Source: Hexactinellida sp. DTS-2022
Taxonomy: Eukaryota > Porifera > Hexactinellida
Length of the DNA: 64,000 bases
Direction: 5' to 3'
Assembly (NCBI GenBank): GCA_028753945.1
Contig: JAPNXP010000017.1
Location: forward strand, 1,860,001 to 1,924,000
Shown here: piece by piece, positions 44,775-56,500 of the stretch
Layout: the number at the start of each line of letters is the position of its first letter
How positions within the stretch are numbered: the stretch's first letter is position 1
The notes under the pieces: generated by a model
Seen by the model: only the letters and a program-made list of their open reading frames with translations
Database searches by the model: none
Told to the model about the DNA's origin: nothing
Position numbers and translations under genes: made by a program

Positions 44775-44940
44775 CAGTGCAAACTCATTAACCGAACTTC
44801 AATTAACTGAATTCTTCGATTATCCGAACACACATGTTTTGTCCAAATGTATTCCATTATTAGTTATTACGTAGTTCCGCCTTAAATTATAGAACATTTT
44901 GACATTTCCCAACGAGTTCGGATAATCGAGGTTTCACTGT
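44775..44940. mobile_element. MITE family G
   Basis: Ends CAGTGCAAACTCATTAACCG and ATAATCGAGGTTTCACTG, both TA-flanked; the inner ends read CCGAACTTC and GAGTTCGG. Single copy in the window. Confidence 0.8.
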
Positions 44941-45157
44941 AATTTAGATATTTGGCACACGTTTGTCTTTGTCAGTATTTTACTAACGATTTTCATAGCA
45001 CAAGTTAAAAGAATCAGTGGTATAATTACTAGCCTCTTTGCAGCTCATACAAACTAATTCAAATTAATTAAATCATTGCAAATTAGCAGAGTCGAGCAGA
45101 ACCTTCATTTGTAGAGAAGCATTAATTAATGTGGCCGTTTGAAAGAAACATTCCTAT

Positions 45158-47347
45158 TCACTTAAGTGGTTGTGAGTGAAAAGGTTGTATTAAATGAGAG
45201 GGAACTTTATCTGGTCTTTCGTCGTCATCTTTGTATCGCATTTTCTTTTTCTTTTTCTCATCCTTTTTCCCTTTCTTTGTCTTTTTCTATCAACAAAATT
45301 GTTATATGAACACCCGTTATAACGAAATACCCGCTTATATCGATGTTATATATTCCTCAGACGGATTTTACTCTGCTTAAATCAAAGGATTTGAAAGGAA
45401 TAACGACATTTAGATACATTAATTGGGTATTATTCGTATCGAATTGTTAGTAATTCAATGTGGGATGGTCCCATTGACTCCGTATAACGAGAGTTCGCTG
45501 TATTCAACAACTATATAAATAAATAAGTTGTGAAAGAAGGGAAAACTCACAGATTTTTTATCTTTCTTTCTTGAAACCTCCCCATCTACAGCAGAATATA
45601 ATATGAATATACAGCCTATAGCAATATAGCAATATATAGAATAGTATATGGATATATTCGTACCATACAGTGGATCTAATTTGTTGTCTCCGTGCGTCGC
45701 TGCTGTTGGAGTGTCCGGCGGTATTTTGTCTAACAGATGATTGAGAGAGGAATGTTGGTTTGCTTTGTGTTTCTTAGTTTTGTGCTTTTTCTTAACTCTC
45801 TCGCCCCCAGTGCCGGATGAGGAAGGCTCCATTCTTAAATGATCAGGTATAGGCTAAACGGGTATGCAGTAAACTCCTATGCTGACTCTCGTGCGAATAG
45901 CTAGGTTTCAATTCTGTATTTTATTTTATCAGTTTTCTAATTGTAACTTCAGACACTTCTAAGGTAATTTTAACAGTTTTCAAATTTACCTTTATAAAGT
46001 AAGCCTAGCTCTTTATTTTTGGGAAAAACCGAGCTCTACTGAGAACTACAGTGAACTCCCGTTATAAATAAGTCGGGATATAACGAAATAACCGCTTATA
46101 ACGAAATGGAAATTTCCCCCAGAGCACTAAATGCTTAATTTTTATCTGCATATAACGAATATCCGGATATAACGAAGGAATTTACAGGTCCCAAGCACTT
46201 GGTTATAACGAGATATCACTGTACTAGTATTACAAGTATTCTCTTCAATATAGGCTTATGTCTACCTCTCCTTCTTTGAGGATAAACCCCATAAACTGTG
46301 CTCCGGAGAAGAATGACAGTTCCATCTCCCCCCTCGGCGGGTTGGCAATCAGATACTGTAAACTAAGAAAGTATATTATTATCCATACAACCTAGAGGCG
46401 CTTAGGAATGCAATAAATAGGTACATACCTCCAATCCTCAGGTCCAGGTGAATTCAAGTTTCCTACAAGGAATAAAATAGGGATATTATCAATTACTAAT
46501 TACATTTTCCCAATTCAATTATTAACTATAGTAGGGTTTGCTTCAGTATGCTTTTTAGTAGGGTATGCATGTTAGTATAACTTGCTAATAGAGTAATCTA
46601 ACTATTCAGACAATTGATTTTAGACAAACAAAATGTAGATATAAATTGTAAATTTACCTGGAATATTGGGTAGATAGTCCCCCAATCCCTCCTTGATAAC
46701 TTTATCCTTAGTGTTGTTGGGAGATAATTCGCGAACTGATGTGAATGTCGGTTTTTGAGCTCCTACTTCCGCACCTAAGAATATAATTCAATCCATGGTA
46801 GCAACACATACGAAGTTACGAACAGTCATTTTATAAATTTCAAGGTTATAAGTATAACCTCACTAAAGCCTTATATTTTCTTGGTATGCCTCGATTACGT
46901 TTGAGTGGATGCCGGTTATAGAACATCGTCGGGAACTGCACATAATGTTCTTATAACCGGCATGTTCTTATAACCGCGATAACCGACATAAATTATATAG
47001 GGTATATGGCAACCGTTTTCCAACAGTGTGTTCTTATATCCGACATCTACTGTACTTCATTATTTCCTTACACAAGTACACAATACTTTGTTTACGGGAA
47101 TCGAGAGGGAACAGAAATGCATTACCCATTAGCCCGTTACTAGAAATACCCCAAATACGCCCTATTATTCCAAATCTCTCAACAACAGCTTACACGAATA
47201 ATAATATTATTTTAGTGAAATATTATTATTTAGAAACGAGGTCTAATTACTGATCAGGAATAGTGGCTACTGTTCAGCCTCAAACAATATCGTCCTACCT
47301 GTTAGACCAGAATGCAAGGCATGGTTATGGCGTGACAGCTTAGACAT
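45158..47347 (-). CDS. MED19: Mediator subunit 19 (MED19), seven exons
   Basis: Exons 47347-47299, 46774-46658, 46462-46429, 46362-46266, 45853-45664, 45585-45551 and 45286-45158 join in consistent phases (1, 1, 2, 0, 1, 0) for 216 residues. Most exons are too short to stand out alone. The joined protein has the MED19 core: YLPNIPGN, SPGPEDWSLQYLIANPP, FFSGAQFMGFILKEGEPIPDHLRMEP. It then has Lys-rich tails (KKKHKTKKHK and KKTKKGKKDEKKKKKK). MED19 sits in the Mediator middle/head and helps bind RNA polymerase II and repressor REST-type factors. Introns 4 and 6 each carry a family B MITE. It diverges from the RING gene 154 bp away. Confidence 0.8.
45308..45500. mobile_element. MITE family B in MED19 intron 6
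   Basis: Contains CCCGTTATAACGAAATACC and right end TATAACGAGAGTTCGCTG plus TA. The left end is eroded. Confidence 0.75.
46049..46221. mobile_element. MITE family B in MED19 intron 4
   Basis: Ends CAGTGAACTCCCGTTATAA and TTATAACGAGATATCACTG with TA flanks, and the GTCCCAAGCACTTGG block shared with 41716-41889. Confidence 0.9.
46906..47053. mobile_element. MITE family F in MED19 intron 1
   Basis: Contains ATGCCGGTTATAGAACATCG, CGGGAACTGCAC and right end TATATCCGACATCTACTG. The fuller copy lies at 49657-49988. Confidence 0.75.
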
Positions 47348-47501
47348 AGTATAATTGTGCATTCTACACCATATGTATTTGCTACGTAGCAGAGGGTGAA
47401 TAGCAAATAATAATAGGCCTTAGTGATATGGCTCCTGACTAGTTGTATAGATTCCCAGAGGTTAGATAATATTAGCAGTGATAGTTATAACTGAGAGAAT
47501 A
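47348..47501. promoter_or_regulatory. Bidirectional promoter region between MED19 and the RING/ALK-glycine-rich gene
   Basis: 154 bp separate the MED19 ATG (47347, minus) from a candidate first ATG of the RING gene (47502, plus). Close divergence supports 47502 being a real first exon. No TATA box is evident. Confidence 0.45.
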
Positions 47502-50500
47502 ATGGCTTTACATCTAGAAGAGACAGTTCTATCTCAAACGCACCTCATCGCTCAGAATCAAAGAAGAATTTCAAACCCATCAGCTCCTCAGATATTGCCA
47601 CTAACTACAAGCCAGACAAACTTGGTGAGGGCACGTGTTTATACGTACTTTGTTTTATGAACTTCCTTCAATAACTCTTTATACAAGGAATTACTTGAAT
47701 ACTTTCTACAGCCTTTCCAATATAATTTCAGGCACAGGCAAGGTCATTTTTTTCATTTTCCCCTCCGCTAACACGGGATTTATATTGAAAAGGTGTTGGC
47801 AGATATGTAAGTAGGCCCTTCGTACAATTGGTTTATTGTAGAAGCGCGCTAGAATTGATCTAATCCCTCTGTTAGTATAAACCAGGCCCGGCGGTAGCAG
47901 TTATTAAGTGGTTAGGCCATGACTTGACCGGCCTGACCGCTTCCACGGGTCCTGTAAACAATTTGCTAAAACATTTGTAATGTCTCTAGTTGTTACACGT
48001 ATAATAAATGGAAGTTTGCTATGCCCCAATTACTTATTCCCAAGCGGTTTTACAGGACTAATAATGCCTATGTGCTGTGACGAACTAGTTTGTATTGAAG
48101 TGAACCTGTCTGCAAGGCTGGGACAAATTTGGCACTTGCATCTATCCGAATAATAATAAATTAAAATTAAAATTGCTCGCAATGCTGTTTATCACCTCAT
48201 ATTGGTCAGGTGTCAATTTTAGAAAATAAGTTTACCGATTTAGTTCCAATATCTTGCACGTGAATTTTAGCCAAGTGTGATCACATACACGCGGATACAT
48301 AAATACCGAGATTTATTAATCACTATAACAACACTTTATACTATATATAAAGAATTATAAAGGAGCGTCTCGCGCTCCTTTTGGAGCATAATTTTTGGAA
48401 AATTTGAATTTAGGAGCGCGAAAATTTGCAGTTTTCTCCTATACCGTAACATTAATCTGTGATCTAGGCGTAAGAAAATTGGATCAGACCAGGATTAGGA
48501 GCGTATTTAACAAATGGCTGTATAATACACTGAAATTTAGTCTATATACTATACGTATATAATTCAAATCTGATAATCTTGTACACTTCAGTTTATAGTT
48601 CTTGTATAAACAAAGAAAATGTTCGATTGGGATAAGACAGCTTTAGTTATATATTTCACAAATAATTGTGGTTGAGACGATACAAAATTCAAAGCTACTG
48701 GTATTTCCGATAGTATGATAAATTGACCGTTTGTATAATAGTATACCCTGGTTACGGTCAGGTGTTAAAGGTATGCCGATTTATAGAATGGGTGTGCTTT
48801 TGGGTGCAGGGTTGACAAGATTGGATTTCATAACAATTCTAAGTTGAATAATTACATATAAGACATGATACCCGTATATATAGTAGCAGTTTCCTAGTAA
48901 GCTTATAAGCAAGGCACAGCTCATAAAGTGTAGAAAATGTATGCAAATGCTAGAACACTTTTCTAAAGTTACCTTGTAAATTACTGCTAGGATACACCTT
49001 ATAGGTGTAATAGGCCCAGACATTACTATATAAGTATTCACTTTGTTCTACCAAAAGGTGTCCAGTATTTCCGAAGCAGAGATGCAGTTATCTCCCAGTC
49101 TCAACCTCGCAGCGCACTACTCAGTTGTGGATCAAATTATGCCTCCGACCACGCTCCCTAGTCTGGTCAGCCAGATCCCCTCGAACCCCCATTTCCTGCC
49201 CCCCCTCCCGTCCGGCAGCCTCCTCCACTCACAGCTGATCTCAAACCCCCAGCTGGTGCTGTCCAGCACCGCGCTGATCCCGCCCTCCAGTCAGCTGTTC
49301 GAGTTCTCGCACCCCCCGCCCCTGGTCCCCTGCAGCGCCCCCGGCCCCCTGGCGGGACTCCCGAACGGGATCATGAGTGTGTGCACCTCCACGCGGGCAG
49401 AGGGGTCGCACAGCGGCAGCGAATACAGAGTGAGTCGTATATAGGGCCTTATGTGGTCTTGTAATAATAAGTATTGCGAACCGATCCTTTTATAATTAAA
49501 TCAAACAGATATTGACAGTAGTATATAGTAAGTTTGTTTCTATATATCGAGCCAAATGGTTTCGTCTTGTGGACGTAATAATGTCAAAATATATTATTGT
49601 AAATTACAGATAGTATAATATTTACCAGACGTTAAAATTAATTAATAGTTCTTATGCAGTGGATGGCGGTTATAAGCAAGGAATTATCCAGGAGCGCGAG
49701 ACGCTCGTTTTGGAGCATGAATTTTGGAAAATTTGAATTTAGGAGCGCGAAAATTTGGAATCTTCTCCTATACCGTAACATTAATTTGTGATTTTGACTT
49801 GTTTATATTGGATCAGACCAGGATTAGGCGCGTATTTACAAATGGCTGTATAATACACTGGTTATAAGCACATCGTCGGGAACTGCACTTAATGTGCTTA
49901 TAACCGACATATTATATAGGGTATATGCCAACCGTTTTCCATAATAGTGTTCTTATAACCAGTGTGCTTATATCCGACATCTACTGTATTCCCATTAGAA
50001 TAAATCGTATTAAAGGTTCAGTCAGCAGAAAAGGAATATAATTATTGTAGAATGTGAAGGGCGTTGACTTAGAGGTGTAAGTTAATACTCCAGTATTCAT
50101 TTATGGTAGGAGTGGCAGGTGTGGTAGTTAGGAATGGTGAAATACTGATACCTAAATCTCCATAATAAATAACCAGATATTATGTGGGTTGGTATTAACA
50201 CGCCAATTAACCAAATCAATAATCTCCTGAAATTTAAAACATTATTATTAGGGATGCGAACCAAACGGAACAAGAATAATCCAAGCTAACTTTCCAACAA
50301 AGAACTCCCCTATCACCATTCCCACGGACGTAGGAGTTAACTTCTCCCACACCTACAACACGCTACCATTCGAGTTCTCTTCTTGCAGATCAATTGGCGG
50401 TAAATACACTAATAACAACATTACAGTAGAGTTCGCCTATTTGCAATATTGCTATATTAGCAAGTTATTTTCTGTCCCCAAGCGAGCATTTAATGTTAAT

Positions 50501-53500
50501 TCTGTTCTTATAATAGCAAGTTCGCTATTAGCAAGCAAATTTCATACAAAATGCGACTTGCTATTAGGCGAACAGCTGTTATAATGCGTATCTTAGAGAG
50601 TGGGTTGGAGAAGAACTCCTTGCCTAACTTGGAGTGCAGTGTCTGCTCAGAAATGTTCTCTGGCTCCAACGACAAACAGCCGCGTGTCCTGGGGTGCGGA
50701 CACACCTTCTGCTCGAAGTGTCTCTCCCACTTAGTGGCACACAACACCATAGAATGCCCCGCCTGCAGAAAGATAACCGCCCTGCCAAACAACTTGCTCT
50801 CGGGGCTCCCCATTAACTACGCACTGGTGGACGCCTCGGACAACCTCCCGGGGCAGGCGCTGCTGCTCTGTCAGTCCTGCAGCGAGCGCGAGGCCATCAT
50901 GTTCTGCAGTCTCTGCGGACCCAACGGTACCTATGCCTATATGCCTATACCGCGTATCTTATAGTACACTATACTCCTCGTTAGTAGGAACCTATACAGC
51001 CCGTTAGTTTATAGTACACTAGGTATCGTTAGTAGGAACCTATACCGCGTAGCTTATAGTACACTAGGTATCGTTAGTAGGAACCTATACCGCGTAGCTT
51101 ATAGTACACTAGCTCTCGTTAGTAGGAACCTATACCGCGTAGCTTATAGTACACTAGCTCTCGTTAGTAGGAACCTATACATCCCGTTAGTTTATAGTAC
51201 ACTAGGTCTCGTTAGTAGGAACCTATACAGCCCGTTAGTTTATAGTACACTAGCTCTCGTTAGTAGGAACCTATACCGCGTAGCTTATAGTACACTAGCT
51301 CTCGTTAGTAGGAATACGGTAAGGGATTATACAGGAGCGGGAGACGCTCCTTTTGGAGCATATTTTTTGGAAAAATTTTAATTAGGAGCGCGAAAATTTG
51401 AATCCTCTCCTATACCGTAACATTCATTTGTGATTTAGGCGTATTTACAAATGGCTGTATAATACACTGGTACACGGCAAGGCGAAATATCGGTTTAATT
51501 CCCCTATACAGTGGCTCCCAACCTGGGGTCCACAAGATGTATTACAGTCAATGGGAGGGGGTCCACAGAATGACTATAGGGGTCCACGGTTGAAAAAGTT
51601 TGGGAATCGCTGCCCTAGCCTATACAAATACATGCAAGTGATTCCGATTAATACGAATTCCGTGGGTAATATGAACAAATTCGATGGTTCCCTGGTTCCT
51701 ATTAACGAGATACTACTGTAGCCATATAATGTGGAATCACTAAGTATGTTACAGCGGATAATCTTGTGCCTAATGGATTGTTTTCAGGTTTCAAACTGTG
51801 CGAAGAGTGCTCCGTTGACGAACACGACAGACCGAGTGCCATAGCGCGGACGCACAAACCAATGCTTATCTCCGACATGAGCAGCAACTCCCCCTCAGAC
51901 ATTACCTGCTCCAAGCACGGATTCAAAGCAGACTTCTTTGACTCAAACTCGAATCTGTTTCTATGCCAGCACTGTACGAATACACAGGAAGATACACTCC
52001 TCACTGTTAAGTTAGAGCCTCTCTCAGACGCAGTCAAGGTAAGATTCCGATTTATGGGTCGGATACAGGGTTTTATAAAACTGCCGAAACCCCCATAGTG
52101 TAATACAAAACTATAATACAAACTAACCTTTTAGGTGTATCAAATTCATACTCTAGTGACCTTAGGAGTGTTCAATTCTAGTCCTGTATAATACCCTAAA
52201 TCCACTGTAATATTAGATTCAGGATATTATACAGCATTATATTATACAGGGTATTATACAGTATTATATCATACAAATACAGGGACTTATATTATACAGC
52301 TTTATTATGTGTCAGACATTATTATATTTCCACTGTGTAGCGGCGACGAGCTAAGCTGCATTTCCTGCTGCAGCGCCTGGGGATCTACACCACGCGGGTG
52401 CAGAGAGCCAGACACGAGATGCAGAACATCCTGGCAGACCTGAGGCCGTCAGCTGACTCCGCCCTCAAGACCATCAGAGACGATATAGCCAAATACGAAG
52501 TGAGTCATGTTACCATTATAATACAGCGGTGTTCCCCTCATAGTAATTGCTCTATTAGCAAGTAATTTTCAGCCTCAAGCAAACATTTAATGTTAATTTT
52601 TGTTCCCCTAATAGCAAGTTCGTTTCATAGTAATTGTTCTAATAGTATTATTATTGCTCTATTAGCAAGTAATTTTCAGCCCCCAAGCTAACATTAAATG
52701 ATAATTTTGTCCCTCTAATAGCAAGTTCGCCAATTAACAATTTTTGTAATAGTATAATTATATTATTGCTCTATTACCAAGTAATTCTCAGCCCCCAAGC
52801 ACATTAAATGTTAATTATGTCCCTCTAATAACAAGTTCGCCTATAACAAGTTAATTTCATGCGAAATGCGACTTTCTATTACAAGAAGCGACTTGCTATT
52901 ACTCTTGCTATTATACCTCTCTGCATTGTAGTCTGCGCTGCAAAGAAGACGAGCAGTGCTTATGAACTCGGTCGAGCAGGAGTACAGCATTCGCCTGGAG
53001 CGGCTACAGAGCCAGCAGCAGCAGCTGGCCATTGCCGCCTCAAGCGTAGCCAGCTGTAACGACATGGCTAATATCCTCCTGCAGAAGAAACCGCCAGAGT
53101 TCCTGCCTAACAGCGACAGCGCTATTCAGGCCATAGAGCGCGTGCTGAGCGAGGAGAACTCGAGTCACCTAAGGACTCTCGTGCAACCAGGGATACCCGT
53201 GATGATGGATGAAGCTTTCTTGAGACAACTAGATGATCTGGGTATGTTGTTGTTTGTTTGTTTGTTTGCAGTAGAACCTCGTTAGTACGAAGACCAGGGG
53301 ATTCGCCTTATCCGGAATTCGTATTAACTAATATCATTTGTATTGAAAGGGCGTTGAAGGGGACTGTAATAGTGTTCGTATTAACTGTGTTCCTACTAAC
53401 GAGGTTCTACTGTAGTTACTTAGTTAGTTTGTTTGTTTAGGAGTAGAGTATGTACGTATATTGTTTGTTTGTTTATTTGTTTGTTTAGGAGTATAGTACG

Positions 53501-56500
53501 TATATTGTTTGTTTAGGAGTAGAGTTGTTTATTTGTTGTTGTTGTTGTTTCCAGGAGCGGTGGGCGGGGGGCCTGTGCCCACGAACATAAACTGCGTACA
53601 CAAGAAGGGACTCTTCTACCTGGAGTGGGACCCGCCCGACTGCAGGGTGGCTCGCTACGAAATAGAACGGGAGTTCGTGCCCTCTGTCAATAGGGGATCA
53701 GTAGAGGTAAGTGCTATCTAGCCACGCAACAGTATGTACCATTTGAATGCGGTATACAGTATAACTCGTTAGTATGTACCCTCGGGAGAGAAGAATTAGT
53801 ACGTATTAATATTATCCAAGTGTACGTACTACGTGCTAACCGAGTTGACACTATAGAGATACATATAGATTGACAAACTTTGTTTATACAAGTTAGTACG
53901 TATAAGCCGAAGTAAGTAATAACTGAGTTCTACTGTATTTAAGCTGATACTAGCACGTACGATTGGAATGCGGTATATATAAGCTAGTACGTAGGTGCTA
54001 CTGGCCGAGTCGCAGACCTGCTCCTTCTCGATGGACGGGGCCAGAGGGGGCCAGGCCCGCATCGACGGACTCTGTCCGGGGGCCAGGTACAAGTTTAGAG
54101 TCCGATCCGAGAACCTCGCCGGGTGGGGGGTCTGGTCCGAATACATAGACGGAGCATTCCAGGACTTCCCCCTAGAGATAGGCTACACAGGTGAGAACAG
54201 GCTCTCTCTAGCTACGGGTATGTGTCAATGGAATGTGTCCTGTAGGCGAGATAGTGGACATATCAATCCCGATGGACGGCACCTACGTCATACAGGCCAA
54301 GGGCGCCAAGGCAGCAGACGGACTCATGTCTAAGGGCGGATGTGGAGCCGACATCACTGCCAACTTCTTCCTGTCGGTGCGTATTAGTTTATAAGGCAAT
54401 TCGTATAGCGAGTTATAAGGCAATTCGTATAGCGAGTTATAAGGCAATTCGTATAGCGAGTTATAAGGCAATTCGTATAGCGAGTTTATAAGGCAATTCG
54501 TATAGCGAGTTTATAAGGCAATTCGTATAGCGAGTTATAAGGCAATTAGTATAGCGAGTTATAAGGCAATTCGTATAGCGAGTTATAGGGCAATTCGTAT
54601 AGCGAGTTATAAGGCAATTCGTATAGCGAGTTATAAGGCAATTCGTATAGCGAGTTATAAGGCAATTCGTATAGCGAGTTATAAGGCAATTCGTATAGCG
54701 AGTTATAAGGCAATTCGTATAGCGAGTTATAAGGCAATTCGTATAGCGAGTTATAAGGCAATTCGTATAGCGAGTTATAAGGCAATTCGTATAGCGAGTT
54801 ATAAGGCAATTCGTATAGCGAGTTATAAGGCAATTCGTATAGCGAGTTATAAGGCAATTCGTATAGCGAGTTATAAGGCAATTCGTATAGCGAGTTATAA
54901 GGCAATTCGGGATACAGACAATTCGTGACAAGGCAATTCGTATAGCGAGTTATAAGGCAATTCGTATAGCGAGTTATAAGGCAATTCGTATAGCGAGTTA
55001 TAAGGCAATTCGTATAGCGAGTTATAAGGCAATTCGTATAGCGAGTTATAAGGCGATTCGTATAGCGAGTTATAAGGCAATTCGTATAGCGAGTTATAAG
55101 GCAATTCGTATAGCGAGTTATAAGGCAATTCGTATAGCGAGTTTATAAGGCAATTCGTATAGCGAGTTTATAAGGCAATTCGTATAGCGAGTTATAAGGC
55201 AATTAGTATAGCGAGTTATAAGGCAATTCGTATAGCGAGTTATAGGGCAATTCGTATAGCGAGTTATAAGGCAATTCGTATAGCGAGTTATAAGGCAATT
55301 CGTATAGCGAGTTATAAGGCAATTCGTATAGCGAGTTATAAGGCAATTCGTATAGCGAGTTATAAGGCAATTCGTATAGCGAGTTATAAGGCAATTCGTA
55401 TAGCGAGTTATAAGGCAATTCGTATAGCGAGTTATAAGGCAATTCGTATAGCGAGTTATAAGGCAATTCGTATAGCGAGTTATAAGGCAATTCGTATAGC
55501 GAGTTATAAGGCAATTCGTATAGCGAGTTATAAGGCAATTCGTATAGCGAGTTATAAGGCAATTCGTATAGCGAGTTTATAAGGCAATTCGTATAGCGAG
55601 TTTATAAGGCAATTCGTATAGCGAGTTATAAGGCAATTAGTATAGCGAGTTATAAGGCAATTCGTATAGCGAGTTATAGGGCAATTCGTATAGCGAGTTA
55701 TAAGGCAATTCGTATAGCGAGTTATAAGGCAATTCGTATAGCGAGTTATAAGGCAATTCGTATAGCGAGTTATAAGGCAATTCGTATAGCGAGTTATAAG
55801 GCAATTCGTATAGCGAGTTATAAGGCAATTCGTATAGCGAGTTATAAGGCAATTCGTATAGCGAGTTATAAGGCAATTCGTATAGCGAGTTATAAGGCAA
55901 TTCGTATAGCGAGTTATAAGGCAATTCGTATAGCGAGTTATAAGGCAATTCGTATAGCGAGTTATAAGGCAATTCGTATAGCGAGTTATAAGGCAATTCG
56001 GGATACAGACAATTCGTGACAAGGCAATTCGTATAGCGAGTTATAAGGCAATTCGTATAGCGAGTTTATAAGGCAATTCGTGTAGCGAGTTATAAGGCAA
56101 TTCGTGTAGCGAGTTTATAAGGCAATTCGTATAGCGAGTTATAAGGCAATTCGTATAGCGAGTTATAAGGCAATTCGTATAGCGAGTTATAAGGCAATTC
56201 GGGATACAGACAATTCGTGACAAGGCAATTCGTATAGCGAGTTATAAGGCAATTCGTATAGCGAGTTATAAGGCAATTCGTATAGCGAGTTATAAGGCAA
56301 TTCGTATAGCGAGTTATAAGGCAATTCGTATAGCGAGTTATAAGGCAATTCGTATAGCGAGTTATAAGGCAATTCGTGTAGCGAGTTATAAGGCAATTCG
56401 TATAGCGAGTTATAAGGCAATTCGTATAGCGAGTTATAAGGCAATTCGGGATACAGACAATTCGTGACAAGGCAATTCGTATAGCGAGTTATAAGGCAAT

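Noticed and set aside
45190-45853. Lysine-rich protein as a stand-alone gene
   Set aside because: Exons upstream join in phase and supply the MED19 core, so this is the MED19 tail.
49024-49057. TATATAAG at 49028 as the RING-gene promoter with ATG 49082
   Set aside because: Possible, but a phase-matched upstream exon and a pyrimidine-rich acceptor at 49057 fit better. Kept as an alternative.
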